Source: Methylobacillus methanolivorans
GTDB lineage: Bacteria; Pseudomonadota; Gammaproteobacteria; Burkholderiales; Methylophilaceae
DNA length: 64,000 nt
Assembly (NCBI RefSeq): GCF_020531845.1
Contig: NZ_JAJAVF010000004.1
Location: 352,045-416,044 of the forward strand
Reading direction: 5' to 3'
The notes beneath the pieces are model-generated. The model worked only from the letters and a program-made list of their open reading frames with translations, did not search any database and was not told the origin of the DNA. A program made the position numbers and the translations under genes. Position 1 is the stretch's first letter. Each line of letters opens with the position of its first letter. Shown piece by piece: positions 26,129 through 37,466 of this stretch.

Positions 26129-27802
26129 TTACACTCCATTGCGCGGAAGCTGGATAACGAAAGTCGCGCCTTGATGATCATTGGGTTCAACATGAATGCT
26201 GCCATGATGGGCCAGGATGATTTGGCGCACAATCGCCAGCCCCAGGCCGATGCCGCCATTTCGTTGCGAGAAGAAGGGATCGAAAATCTGTTCCCGGTGT
26301 TCAGCTGTGACGCCAGGGCCATTATCAGAGACTGCAATGACAACCTGTGTTTGCGATTCCTCAAGATGAATCGTGATCTTGCCGTTTGGGGGCAGGATTT
26401 GTATGGCGTTGAGCAGCAGGTTGAGCATGACTTGGGTCATTTGCTCGTCATCGCACTCACAGATAATGCTCGTACTGGTCTGCAGGACAATTTCAATATT
26501 TTTCTTTGCAGCCTGGCTACGCATCATTCCAGCGCACATTGTCACCAGTTCAGTGATGTTCGATGGTACCAGCTCAGGGTGGCGCGGCTTGGCGGAGTCG
26601 ACCAAGGTGTTGACTAATTTATTGAGCCGCTCGGTTTCCTTGATGATAAAACCACAAATTTCCTGGCTTTCAGGGGCAAGGCTGGTATCGCGCTGTAATA
26701 GCTGGGCGGATGAGCGCAATATGCCTAGCGGTGTGCGCACCTCATGGCTCATGGCTGCTGCCATTTCTCCGGCAACTGCAAGTTTTGCTGCCCTGGTCAG
26801 GCTTTGCTTGGAGTGGTCAAGATCCTCCATCATTTTGGCAAAGGCACGAGACATCTCGGCAATTTCCTCCGGGCCGCCTGCGGGAGGCAGTGAGGCATCG
26901 GGATTGCGCAGAAAACGGGTGGCAAACTCGGTCAGGCGTGTGACAGGACGGGTAATGGCACGTGCTACCGGTATGGCAATCACAGTGGCCAATAGCACTG
27001 TGACAAGCAGCAGGCCAGCAAAGATATAAGCCATCTGGCGCACTGGAGTAAGCGCTTGTGAACGGTTCTGTGCAATGCTGACCTGCCAGTTAAAACCACG
27101 ATAACCTTCGTAGCCACTAGCGGTGGCATTTGCGATCAAGCGCCTGTTGTTCTGCGTTTTAGCCCAGCGATCTGTCGCTGCAATCAGCTTGTCCTGTGCA
27201 AATAAGGCTGCCGCGCTACGGCCTGAAATGCCGCTTTGCAGGATTTGTTCAATTTGCTGCCAGTTGAATACTACAACGATGGTGCCTAAGAGTTTGTCAT
27301 CATTGAAGTCGTCGTTAATGTCGGTATAGATAGGTAAACGGTGGCCTTCAAGCTGGCCGAGCTTGATGATCTTGTGCTGGATGAGAGTGTGCAACCAAGG
27401 CTTGAGCCTGGGCGCAAATGTCCCCAGGCGCGCCGGGTTGCTGGCCGCAATGACCATGTCTTGACGATTCACCACGTAAAGCTCGGTGTAAATATCCGAG
27501 TAGCTATCCTTGAGCTCGGTCAGGAAGGACGACAGGCGTTTGTCGATATCGCCGATACGCGCATCCTGCATGACATCGAGCTCGCTCCAGGAGCTGACGT
27601 TTTGCAAGCGCTCGAACATCATGCGGTCGATTTCCAGGGCCGTTGCGGTGGTCTGCGTCTGCATGCCGTTCTGAATGGCGCTCTTGAGCGCGCTCCTGGC
27701 TTCGTAGAACGCCAGGCCGGTGATCAATATGGCAGGTAGCAGCACCGCCAACAGGAAGGCGAATAGCAATAAATGCCGGATAGATAGCGCTTTTCGCCAC
27801 AT
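26129..27802 (-). CDS. Membrane sensor histidine kinase with Cache-type sensor
   Basis: A 557-residue kinase: N-terminal membrane helix (HLLLFAFLLAVLLPAILITGLAFY), periplasmic Cache-like sensor (about 40-260, with TELYVVNRQDMVIAASNP), second helix (about 263-285), HAMP (about 285-335), HisKA with His353 in MSHEVRTPLG and an ATPase domain with LLLNAIQILPPNG, DNGPGV and GGIGLGLAIVRQI. It precedes its NtrC-type partner by six bases. Cache sensors bind small metabolites such as dicarboxylates or amino acids; the ligand is unknown. The divergent porin gene starts 115 bases away. Confidence 0.91.
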   Translation of the reverse strand: MWRKALSIRHLLLFAFLLAVLLPAILITGLAFYEARSALKSAIQNGMQTQTTATALEIDRMMFERLQNVSSWSELDVMQDARIGDIDKRLSSFLTELKDSYSDIYTELYVVNRQDMVIAASNPARLGTFAPRLKPWLHTLIQHKIIKLGQLEGHRLPIYTDINDDFNDDKLLGTIVVVFNWQQIEQILQSGISGRSAAALFAQDKLIAATDRWAKTQNNRRLIANATASGYEGYRGFNWQVSIAQNRSQALTPVRQMAYIFAGLLLVTVLLATVIAIPVARAITRPVTRLTEFATRFLRNPDASLPPAGGPEEIAEMSRAFAKMMEDLDHSKQSLTRAAKLAVAGEMAAAMSHEVRTPLGILRSSAQLLQRDTSLAPESQEICGFIIKETERLNKLVNTLVDSAKPRHPELVPSNITELVTMCAGMMRSQAAKKNIEIVLQTSTSIICECDDEQMTQVMLNLLLNAIQILPPNGKITIHLEESQTQVVIAVSDNGPGVTAEHREQIFDPFFSQRNGGIGLGLAIVRQIILAHHGSIHVEPNDHQGATFVIQLPRNGV

Positions 27803-27916
27803 ATCATTCAGTGCGAGAATGCGCGCTATTGGGGGAAATCCAGAAGCTCATGCTCTGGCGATCTGTTAAGGGTGTAGGCCTGATTGGAATCACAGGTGGT
27901 TTGTCCGGAGAAAAAC

Positions 27917-28927
27917 ATGCGCATTATGCACTTGCTTCTTGTAGCCAGTGTAGCCTTGAGCCTGAGTATCTGCAAGATTGCAGCTGCGGCAGATGAGGCC
28001 GATACCCAGCCTGGATTTCTCGATGGATTCAAACTGGGCGGCTATTCCAGTGCCGGTATCAATCTACATCCTGGTGGCAAGGCCGATGCCCGCTTGAATG
28101 AAGTGAGTTTGTTTGTCACCTGGGATAATGGTGGTCGCCTGCGCTTTTTCTCCGAACTTGAGGTGGAAAAACCACTGACTTGGTATAGCGGCGAAGGCAC
28201 GACCGGGCGAGATTCCTATTTTGATGTCGAGCGTTTTTATCTCGATTACAACCTCTCTGAAAAGCTCAATTTACGTAGTGGCCGTTTCCTGACGCCGACC
28301 GGGCGCTGGAACGTGGTGCATGCAGCACCGTTGGTCTGGACATCATCACGCCCGTTGGTGACCAGTCGCTTGTTTCCTGAAGCGGTCAATGGTTTCATGG
28401 TGTATGGCGCTGCGCCTTTTTCTGATAAGGCTTTTGAATACAAATTCTTCATGGAAGCTGTGCAGGAAAGGCATCGTGACCGTGATGACAGCATTCCCTA
28501 CAAGGATAGCAAGGGCATGCGTTTCGAGATCACGGGCAAATTCAATTGGGGTTTGTCATTACTGGAGACGGCGGAGGACCTGCGTTACAGTGCCACGCGG
28601 TATCGCATGGTGGGGCTGGATTTCATGGTGCAGCACAAGGGCTGGGAATTCAGTGGAGAAACGCTGCAACGGTTCTATACCAATGGGCACGAAGGCGGCA
28701 GTGGTGCCTATCTGCAAGTGGTTGCTCCGTTGCAGAAGCACTGGTTTGCGATTGGCCGTGTCGAAAATTTCAATCGGCCCGCGGAGGGCTCTAGCGAGCG
28801 CTGGGTCGTGGGGGCTGCCTGGCGGCCTTTGCCATCAAGAATACTCAAGCTTGAATATGTCGGGGGGGATCAAGAGCGTCTTGAATCTCCCAAGGGTTTC
28901 ATGGCTTCGTTTGCGATCCTGTTCTGA
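27917..28927 (+). CDS. Porin-like outer-membrane protein
   Basis: A 336-residue exported protein; I use the ATG at 27917, which has GGAG eight bases upstream. The signal peptide ends in CKIAAAADEA. The mature part has alternating beta-strands and the pattern FLDGFKLGGYSSAGIN, RLRFFSELEVEKPLTWY and YNLSEKLNLRSGRFLTPTGRWN, ending in FMASFAILF with a terminal Phe, as in trimeric porin-like barrels. Its stop overlaps the start of a periplasmic phosphate-binding-like gene (TGATG), so the two are translated together. Divergence from a kinase/NtrC-type regulator suggests regulated uptake or sensing of a solute. Confidence 0.75.
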   Translation: MRIMHLLLVASVALSLSICKIAAAADEADTQPGFLDGFKLGGYSSAGINLHPGGKADARLNEVSLFVTWDNGGRLRFFSELEVEKPLTWYSGEGTTGRDSYFDVERFYLDYNLSEKLNLRSGRFLTPTGRWNVVHAAPLVWTSSRPLVTSRLFPEAVNGFMVYGAAPFSDKAFEYKFFMEAVQERHRDRDDSIPYKDSKGMRFEITGKFNWGLSLLETAEDLRYSATRYRMVGLDFMVQHKGWEFSGETLQRFYTNGHEGGSGAYLQVVAPLQKHWFAIGRVENFNRPAEGSSERWVVGAAWRPLPSRILKLEYVGGDQERLESPKGFMASFAILF

Positions 28928-29406
28928 TGCGCTGGCTATTTCTTTGCCTGGGTTTGCACTTGTTGTTGCCTGTTGCAATGGCGGCAGAAGTGGCAACGAT
29001 TGCCGTGATCGTGCCCAAGGAGCAGAATCTGCATGCCTTCAGCAAGGCAGAGCTGGCGCTGGTGTTCTGGCGAAAGAAGCTCTATTGGGGCAATGGCAAG
29101 CGCATAGAGCCTGTTAACCTGGGTCCGGAAAGCGCCTTGCGCCAGCGCTTCTCGCAGCTCATTCTCGATAGTGTTCCGGAAGATCAGGTGGAGTACTGGA
29201 ACGCGCTGTATTTTCACGGTACCTCGCCTCCACATGTCGTACGCACACAGGAGGCTATGCTGCGTTACGTCGCAGAAACACCAGGCTCAATAGGCTATAT
29301 TGACGCATGCAGGGTGGATAACCGTATCAAGCCTGTGGCCTGGTTGTTGCCTGATGGCAGCTTGAGCCATCTTCCTCCCGTATTGAGTTGCTCATCATCG
29401 TCTTGA
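28927..29406 (+). CDS. Periplasmic PstS-like substrate-binding protein, short
   Basis: A 159-residue protein with a signal peptide ending in LPVAMA. The sequence fits the small PBP-like (phosphate ABC transporter substrate-binding-like) proteins: LHAFSKAELALVFWRKKLYWGNGKRIEPVNL, RQRFSQLILD, WNALYFHGTSPPHVV and ETPGSIGYID near the end. It is about half the length of PstS and has no ABC transporter genes nearby. It is translationally coupled to the porin-like gene. In other proteobacteria such short proteins sit beside sensor kinases and may act as ligand sensors rather than transport components; that is inference. Confidence 0.72.
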   Translation: MRWLFLCLGLHLLLPVAMAAEVATIAVIVPKEQNLHAFSKAELALVFWRKKLYWGNGKRIEPVNLGPESALRQRFSQLILDSVPEDQVEYWNALYFHGTSPPHVVRTQEAMLRYVAETPGSIGYIDACRVDNRIKPVAWLLPDGSLSHLPPVLSCSSSS

Positions 29407-29439
29407 TCAAATCAGGGTTTTAACGTACATTGCGCCAAT

Positions 29440-31499
<2,060 letters not shown>

Positions 31500-31523
31500 T
31501 GCTGAATTGCTAGCAAAGCGTTA

Positions 31524-31555
31524 AAAAATGGCCAGTGCTTGCTGGCCGTTTTTTA
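31524..31555 (+). terminator. Bidirectional rho-independent terminator between thiC and yqhA
   Basis: GGCCAG (31530-31535) and CTGGCC (31542-31547) form a stem followed on the plus strand by GTTTTTT and, on the minus strand, by ATTTTTT. It can end both thiC and the convergent yqhA transcript. Confidence 0.88.
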
Positions 31556-32083
31556 TTGGTGATGTTTATCCTTTTCCGCAATGTGATCCATGATCGCGAA
31601 GAGTAGCCCGGTCACAATGAAGGTGACGTGAATGCCTACCATCCAGGCCATTTGCGTATTACTAAGATGTTCTGAACTACTGCTGCTTTGATGCACAAAG
31701 GCTTTGAGCAGGTCTATGGCAGAGATTGCCACGATGGAGCCAATCAGCTTGAGCTTGAGTCCCGAGTAGTCAACTTTCCCCATCCATTCTGGTCGGTCTT
31801 CGTTCTCTGCGACATCAATCTTGGAAACAAAATTTTCATAGCCGCTAAAAATCACCATGATGAGCAGGTTGGCCACCAGGGTAATGTCGACCAAGGCAAG
31901 TAATGAAAGCACGACTTCCTGCTCTTGTGCTTCCAATACATGGCTGGCGATATGCATGAACTCCTGGGCGAATTTGACCAGCAGGATGACCAGGCCACCC
32001 ACCAAGCCCAGATACATCGGAGCTAGTAGCCAGCGACTGCGGAAGATGGTGAATTCAAGACAATGTTCGATGATTTTGAACAT
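31553..32083 (-). CDS. yqhA: UPF0114 (YqhA) family inner-membrane protein
   Basis: A 176-residue membrane protein with about four helices. It matches the YqhA family closely: ASRWLLAP-like SRWLLAPMYLGLVGGL, LLALVDITLVANLLIMVIFSGYENFVSKID and the helix SIVAISAIDLLKAFV. The biochemical role of the family is not established. It is convergent with thiC and overlaps its bidirectional terminator. Confidence 0.9.
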   Translation of the reverse strand: MFKIIEHCLEFTIFRSRWLLAPMYLGLVGGLVILLVKFAQEFMHIASHVLEAQEQEVVLSLLALVDITLVANLLIMVIFSGYENFVSKIDVAENEDRPEWMGKVDYSGLKLKLIGSIVAISAIDLLKAFVHQSSSSSEHLSNTQMAWMVGIHVTFIVTGLLFAIMDHIAEKDKHHQ

Positions 32084-32199
32084 GGATGCTGGCCGACTAA
32101 ACGATTAAGGGAAAGCCATTATAAGGTGGCTCTTGCTGGTATCAAGTGACATGTTGAAGCTGTCCAGACCGGCTAAGCCTGCTATGTTAAAATCCCGCC

Positions 32200-33378
32200 A
32201 TGACCACGCTTAAATTGAAACCCGGCTCTATCTCCAGCAAAGATGCCAGTAAGCCTCCAGTGCGCCGCCCAGATCCAGCCAAGCGTTCTCGGACGACTGC
32301 TCCAGCGCCTAGAGTGAGGCCTCCTGAAAACTCGGTAGCGGATACCGCTGCAGCAAAACCAGCGAGGGCTAATAAGCCTGAGCGAGAGCGGTCGGGCAGG
32401 CCAGAGGCTGCTAGGCGTACTGCGGAAAGAGCACCTGGTGATGGTGCGGGTAGAAAACCCGCAGCTAACAAACCTCCTCATGCCAATAAGCCCAGGTCTA
32501 TCGCACGAGAGGGGCAGGTGCGCCAATTTGCTGACCGTGATACGCCGCGTCGTGGTGGCAAGGCCAGGGATGGTTTTGAGCAAGGAACATTCAATCAGGA
32601 TAGAAATACCAATCCCAAGTTTTCTCCCAAGCCTGTTGCTAGCCAACCAGAGTTGCCCAGGCTTTCCAAGCGCATGGCTGAGCTTGGTCTGTGCTCACGT
32701 CGCGAGGCGGATGACTTCATCGCCAATGGCTGGGTGACGGTCAATGGTGAAGTGGTCGATGTGTTGGGTACACGCGTATCACCCGATGCCGAGATCAAGG
32801 TCAGCAAAGAGGCGCAGAAACACCAGTCCGAGATTGTTACTATCTTGCTGCACAAGCCAGTGGGCTATGTTTCCGGTCAGGCGGAAGATGGATATGAACC
32901 AGCGGTTGTGCTGGTAAGCCCTGATAACCATTGGGATGAAGACCCGACCCAGATTGTATTCAAACGCGGACACTTGCGCGGCTTGGCTCCGGCAGGCCGT
33001 CTGGATATTGATTCGACTGGTTTGTTAGTGCTGACCCAGGATGGCCGCGTGGCACGCCAATTGATCGGAGAAGATTCGACAACTGAGAAGGAATACTTGG
33101 TGCGTGTGACGGGTACACTCAGTGAAGATGGGCTGAAAAAACTTAATTTCGGCCTTAGCCTTGATGGTGTCAAGCTCAAGCCTGCCAAGGTGTCTTGGCA
33201 AAATGAGGACCAGTTACGTTTTGTCCTGCGCGAAGGGCGCAAGCGCCAGATTCGCCGGATGTGTGAACTGGTGGGTCTCACCGTGGTCGGACTCAAGCGT
33301 GTGCGTATTGGCAGTGTCGTGCTTGGTAAATTGCCTGTAGGAACCTGGCGTTATTTGCGCCCCGGCGAGCGCTTCTAG
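32200..33378 (+). CDS. RsuA/RluB/RluF-family rRNA pseudouridine synthase with long basic N-terminal extension
   Basis: Converts a uridine in rRNA to pseudouridine. Residues 1 to about 148 form a low-complexity, Pro/Arg/Lys/Ala-rich, probably disordered tail. Then comes an S4 RNA-binding domain ([21 protein letters not shown]) and the catalytic domain with HKPVGYVSG and [17 protein letters not shown], where the Asp of GRLD is catalytic; the C-terminal [14 protein letters not shown] follows. The family is sure, but assignment to RluB, RluE or RluF target sites is not. Basic tails of this kind occur in betaproteobacterial members. Confidence 0.9.
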   Translation: MTTLKLKPGSISSKDASKPPVRRPDPAKRSRTTAPAPRVRPPENSVADTAAAKPARANKPERERSGRPEAARRTAERAPGDGAGRKPAANKPPHANKPRSIAREGQVRQFADRDTPRRGGKARDGFEQGTFNQDRNTNPKFSPKPVASQPELPRLSKRMAELGLCSRREADDFIANGWVTVNGEVVDVLGTRVSPDAEIKVSKEAQKHQSEIVTILLHKPVGYVSGQAEDGYEPAVVLVSPDNHWDEDPTQIVFKRGHLRGLAPAGRLDIDSTGLLVLTQDGRVARQLIGEDSTTEKEYLVRVTGTLSEDGLKKLNFGLSLDGVKLKPAKVSWQNEDQLRFVLREGRKRQIRRMCELVGLTVVGLKRVRIGSVVLGKLPVGTWRYLRPGERF

Positions 33379-33406
33379 CTAGCTATCATGATTGAAGGAA
33401 GTGTGA

Positions 33407-33799
33407 ATGGGATTATTTGACAGTATTGCCGGATCGGTGATGAACAAGGTAGCTGGCAACAGTGGCAACCCGATGATACAAGCCGGACTTGAGCTGATGA
33501 ATAAATCGGGTGGGCCGCAGGGCGTGCTCGATAAGTTGCGTGCCAATGGGCTGGGTGCCGAGGTCGAGTCGTGGCTGGGTTCTGGAAGCAACTTGCCGTT
33601 AAGCTTGCAACAGGTAGTGCAGGTGTTTGGAGCGGAGTTGATCAAGTCGATGGCGGCACAGCTTTCCCTGCCTACCGATGATTTTGGTCGCAAGCTGGCG
33701 GAGTATCTGCCGCAGGCGATTGATAAATTAAGCCCTGATGGCAAGTTGCCAGGTAGCCAGGCTGAATTAATGGCGCGGGCATTCTCCTTGATTAAGTAA
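33407..33799 (+). CDS. YidB-like DUF937 protein
   Basis: A 130-residue cytoplasmic protein of the YidB/DUF937 family: MGLFDSIAGSVMNKVAG at the start, a GLELMNKSGG segment and LIKSMAAQLSLPTDDFGRKLAEYLPQAIDKLSPDGKLP. The function of the family is unknown. It follows the pseudouridine synthase gene by 28 bases and may be co-transcribed. Confidence 0.82.
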   Translation: MGLFDSIAGSVMNKVAGNSGNPMIQAGLELMNKSGGPQGVLDKLRANGLGAEVESWLGSGSNLPLSLQQVVQVFGAELIKSMAAQLSLPTDDFGRKLAEYLPQAIDKLSPDGKLPGSQAELMARAFSLIK

Positions 33800-33897
33800 C
33801 ATGGATCATTCCTGCTGAATCGTCGGGGGGCGGTTCATCGCAGGTTCACAGGCATGCTGCATGATGCCGCTCATATCAACAATAAAGATGGCATGAC

Positions 33898-34707
33898 ATG
33901 GATTTAATACTATTACTCAAGGCGTTTATCCTCGGCATCGTGGAAGGTGCCACCGAATTCCTCCCCATTAGCAGCACTGGCCACTTGATCATTATTGGTG
34001 ACTTGCTCGATTTCAACGACGACAAGGGCAAGGTGTTCGAGATCGTGATCCAGTTGGGTGCGATTATGGCCGTGTGTTGGGAGTATCGCAGCCGCTTGAC
34101 CTCGGTGGCCACTACCTTGCATACCAATACTTCGCAGCGTTTTATCCTGAACCTATTTGTTGCATTCTTGCCTGCAGCTATTCTCGGCTTGTTGCTGCAC
34201 GGCTTCATCAAGGAGCACTTGTTCTCCTCGATTACCGTGGCATGCGCATTGATCGTGGGAGGTTTCGTCATCCTGCTGGTAGAGAATCTCTATGCGCATG
34301 ACAAGGCGCCTGCCGCCAAGGCATCAAATCTCAACGAGATTACCGCTTGGCAGGCGCTAAAAGTGGGGTGTGCGCAATCACTGGCGATCATGCCCGGTGT
34401 ATCTCGCTCTGGCGCTACTATCCTGGGGGGCATGATCTTTGGCCTCAACCGCAAGACGGCAACCGAGTTTTCGTTTTTCCTTGCTATCCCGGTGATGCTG
34501 GCGGCAACTTTTTACGATGTGTACAAGAACTTCAGCCTGTTTGTGGTTGAGGACCTGGCGATGTTTGCCGTTGGCTTTATCACTGCATTCCTGGCTGCAC
34601 TGGTGGCGATCAAGACCTTGATCCGTTACGTCGCTAACCACGATTTCAAGGGCTTTGCCTACTATCGTATTATTCTTGGCATCATCGTACTGGCTTACTA
34701 CTGGTAA
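33898..34707 (+). CDS. uppP: Undecaprenyl-diphosphatase (BacA/UppP)
   Basis: Integral inner-membrane phosphatase that recycles undecaprenyl diphosphate to the monophosphate carrier for peptidoglycan and O-antigen synthesis; overproduction gives bacitracin resistance in other bacteria. The protein has 269 residues and about eight helices. Both active-site motifs are present: [18 protein letters not shown] near the start and [15 protein letters not shown] in the middle. A strong inverted repeat follows the gene. Confidence 0.95.
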   Translation: MDLILLLKAFILGIVEGATEFLPISSTGHLIIIGDLLDFNDDKGKVFEIVIQLGAIMAVCWEYRSRLTSVATTLHTNTSQRFILNLFVAFLPAAILGLLLHGFIKEHLFSSITVACALIVGGFVILLVENLYAHDKAPAAKASNLNEITAWQALKVGCAQSLAIMPGVSRSGATILGGMIFGLNRKTATEFSFFLAIPVMLAATFYDVYKNFSLFVVEDLAMFAVGFITAFLAALVAIKTLIRYVANHDFKGFAYYRIILGIIVLAYYW

Positions 34708-34720
34708 TCACTCGCATCGT

Positions 34721-34763
34721 GTATCACTGCCGGTCTGGCACTGGCAGTGATACACTCGTTTTC
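34721..34763 (+). terminator. Terminator-like inverted repeat after uppP
   Basis: Perfect 11-base arms, GTATCACTGCC (34721-34731) and GGCAGTGATAC (34743-34753), around an 11-base loop, followed by ACTCGTTTTCTTC. The T-run begins a few bases after the stem, so termination may be partial. Confidence 0.6.
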
Positions 34764-34792
34764 TTCTCGCTCAATCAAAACAGGATAGGTTA

Positions 34793-37465
34793 ATGAATAA
34801 AATCCTTAAGTATTCCTTGTTTGGCCTCGGCGGAATCGTTCTGGTGTTGGTCATCATCGTGGCGATTTTTGCTGCCACCTTTAACCCGAACGACTACAAA
34901 CCCATGATCGTGCAACTGGTCAAGGACAAGAAACAGCGCACGCTGAATATCGAAGGTGACATCAAGCTTGCTTTCTGGCCCAAGCTGGGAGCTGACCTAG
35001 GCAAGATTTCCCTTTCCGAGCATAACAGTGACAAGGAATTTGCCGCTGTAGATGGCCTCAAGGTGTCTGTGGCCTTGATTCCCTTGTTGAAGAAGGAGCT
35101 TGTGGTAGATGCTGTCTACGTGGATGGTGCGCGAGCCAATATTGTGCGTTACCAAGATGGCAGCACCAATTTTGACGACCTGCTGAGTGAGGACAAGGAC
35201 GAGCCATCGCAGGAAATCAATTTTGATATTTCCAGTATCAACGTCAGCAATTCTGCCGTGAGTTTTCATGACGAAGCCGCGGGTAGCAGCTATGCGGTCA
35301 AGCAGTTCAACCTCAAGACCGGGCGCGTGGCGCTGGCTACGCCATTCGACCTTGCCAGCGATTTTGAAGTGAGCGCCAGCGCGCCAAAGGTGGACGCCAA
35401 GGTCAAGCTGCAAGGCAACTTCATGGCCGATGTCGAGAACAAGCATTTCGCCGCGCAAAAGCTGGATGCCGTGGTCAAGGGCAATATCGCGGATGTGCAG
35501 GATGCCGATATCCGGCTGACAGGCGACGTGGATGCGCGCCCTGAAAACATGGAGTTCCTCGTCAACGGTCTCAAGCTCGCGTTTTCCGGCCAGCTTGCCG
35601 ATGCCAAGCTGGTGGCGGATTTCGCTGCGCCCAAGCTGGTGGTGCGGCAGGATGAGGTATCCGGCGACAAGGCCGAACTGGCCTTCAGCCAGGAGAAGAC
35701 AGGCGACAGCATCAAGGCCCAATTGGTATTGGCAGATATCAAGGGTTCGCCAAGAGAGCTGCAAAGCAGCGGCATCAATGGCGAATTCAGCCTCAAGCAA
35801 ACCGACCGCAGCGTGGAAAGCAAGTTTTCATCGCCCTTCAAGGGCAACCTGCAAGACCTTGTATTCGAGCTGCCCAAGCTGGCAGGCAAGATAGACATCA
35901 AGGATAAGGCTTTGCCGAAAGGTGCTGCTCAGGGCGAGTTTGCCTTCAAGCTGCTGGCTGACATCAAGCAGGAAAAGGTCGATAGCGATTTCAGCCTGAA
36001 TGTCGAGGATACCAAACTCAAGGGCGATGTGGCTGTGGCTGGCTTTGCCAAGCCCGATGTCCGCTTCAACCTCAGCGGTGACAAGCTGGACTTGAACAAG
36101 CTGCTGGGCAATGGCTCTGCCAAACCAGCGCAGAAAACCGCCAGTAAGCCCCAAGCGAATGAAGCGGCACCTGATCTTTCTGCATTGAAGGATTTGCTGC
36201 TGCAAGGCAATGTGAATATCGGCAGCATTGTGTATGAGAAATTCCACTTGGCTGGTCTCAAGCTTGGGATCAAGGCCGACGGCAAGGCGCTCACTGTCAG
36301 TCCGTTCAACGTGAAGCTCGACGAAACCACGATCAATGGCAAGTTTGGTATTAGTCGCTTCGAGCGGCCAATCTACCATTTCGATGTTGATATCGACAAA
36401 CTGGATGCGGATCGCTATATCACGGATTCCGAAGCTAAGCCTACGAAACCTGCTCCAGCCAGTAAGCCGCAGGAAGATGCCACGATAGACCTCAGTGCAT
36501 TGCGGCAATTGAATGCGGATGGCGAGTTGCGTATCGGCGCGCTCAAGGTGGCGAATGTTAAAAGCACGAATGTGCGCATCAAGCTAAAGGCGGACTCGGG
36601 GGTGGCCGAACTCGCCCCTTTTTCCGCTAGTCTCTACGAGGGCTCCATGAATGGCGCCCTGACGGTGGACGCCCGTAGCACGCCGAATATCGCCATCAAG
36701 CAGGAGATGAAAAACATCGCGATAGGCCCTTTGCTGACCGATGCCATCAACAATGACATGCTGCATGGCAAGGGCAACCTGAACCTCGATCTCACGACCA
36801 GTGGCGACACTGTCAATGCGCTCAAGAAAGGCCTGAACGGCAAGGCTGCACTCAATCTCAAGGATGGCGCGGTCAAGGGGATTGATATTGCCGGGACGCT
36901 GCGTGGTGCAAAGGATAAACTCAATGCACTGAAAGGCACGACCAGTGTGGCTGGAGATAAGAGTAAGCAGACCGATTTCAGCGAAATGTCTGCCAGTTTT
37001 AATATCAAGAACGGTGTTGCGCATAACGACGACCTGGACATGAAGGCACCGTTATTCCGCATTGCAGGCAATGGCAGTGTCGATATTGCCAATGAAACAC
37101 TGGATTACCTTGCCAAGCCTACTGTGGTGGCTTCGCTCAAGGGGCAAGGTGGGGCGGATTTGCAGCAGCTTAATGGTCTTACTGTGCCAATCAAGCTCAC
37201 AGGCACGTTCAACAAGCCTGCTTATGCCATCGATTTCGCCGGGTTGGCGACAGCGATTGCCAAGAACAAGCTGCTGGAAGGAGCGGGTGGTGCCAAGGGC
37301 GAGGCGGTCAAGAACTTGCTGGATGGTAATCGGGAAGACGCGGTGAAGTCATTGCTGAACAAGCAAAGTGACAAGAGTAAGGATGATGCTGCCAACAGCG
37401 AAACACCCACATCCAAACCCGAAGACAAGGTGAAGCAGAAACTGCAAAACCTGTTTGGCCGCTGA
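34793..37465 (+). CDS. AsmA-family envelope protein
   Basis: An 890-residue inner-membrane-anchored periplasmic protein. The N-terminal helix is LFGLGGIVLVLVIIVAIFAATF followed directly by NPNDYKPMIVQLVKDKKQRTLNIEGDI, the AsmA start signature. The long remainder is beta-rich with repeated GxF/GxL strands, and the C-terminal AsmA domain contains GKGNLNLDLTTSGDTVNALKKGLNG and ALNLKDGAVKGIDIAG. AsmA proteins are bridge-like lipid-transfer or outer-membrane homeostasis factors. It ends in a charged low-complexity tail. The mutY start lies one base beyond the stop, so the two genes are translationally coupled. Confidence 0.9.
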   Translation: MNKILKYSLFGLGGIVLVLVIIVAIFAATFNPNDYKPMIVQLVKDKKQRTLNIEGDIKLAFWPKLGADLGKISLSEHNSDKEFAAVDGLKVSVALIPLLKKELVVDAVYVDGARANIVRYQDGSTNFDDLLSEDKDEPSQEINFDISSINVSNSAVSFHDEAAGSSYAVKQFNLKTGRVALATPFDLASDFEVSASAPKVDAKVKLQGNFMADVENKHFAAQKLDAVVKGNIADVQDADIRLTGDVDARPENMEFLVNGLKLAFSGQLADAKLVADFAAPKLVVRQDEVSGDKAELAFSQEKTGDSIKAQLVLADIKGSPRELQSSGINGEFSLKQTDRSVESKFSSPFKGNLQDLVFELPKLAGKIDIKDKALPKGAAQGEFAFKLLADIKQEKVDSDFSLNVEDTKLKGDVAVAGFAKPDVRFNLSGDKLDLNKLLGNGSAKPAQKTASKPQANEAAPDLSALKDLLLQGNVNIGSIVYEKFHLAGLKLGIKADGKALTVSPFNVKLDETTINGKFGISRFERPIYHFDVDIDKLDADRYITDSEAKPTKPAPASKPQEDATIDLSALRQLNADGELRIGALKVANVKSTNVRIKLKADSGVAELAPFSASLYEGSMNGALTVDARSTPNIAIKQEMKNIAIGPLLTDAINNDMLHGKGNLNLDLTTSGDTVNALKKGLNGKAALNLKDGAVKGIDIAGTLRGAKDKLNALKGTTSVAGDKSKQTDFSEMSASFNIKNGVAHNDDLDMKAPLFRIAGNGSVDIANETLDYLAKPTVVASLKGQGGADLQQLNGLTVPIKLTGTFNKPAYAIDFAGLATAIAKNKLLEGAGGAKGEAVKNLLDGNREDAVKSLLNKQSDKSKDDAANSETPTSKPEDKVKQKLQNLFGR

Positions 37466-37466
37466 A

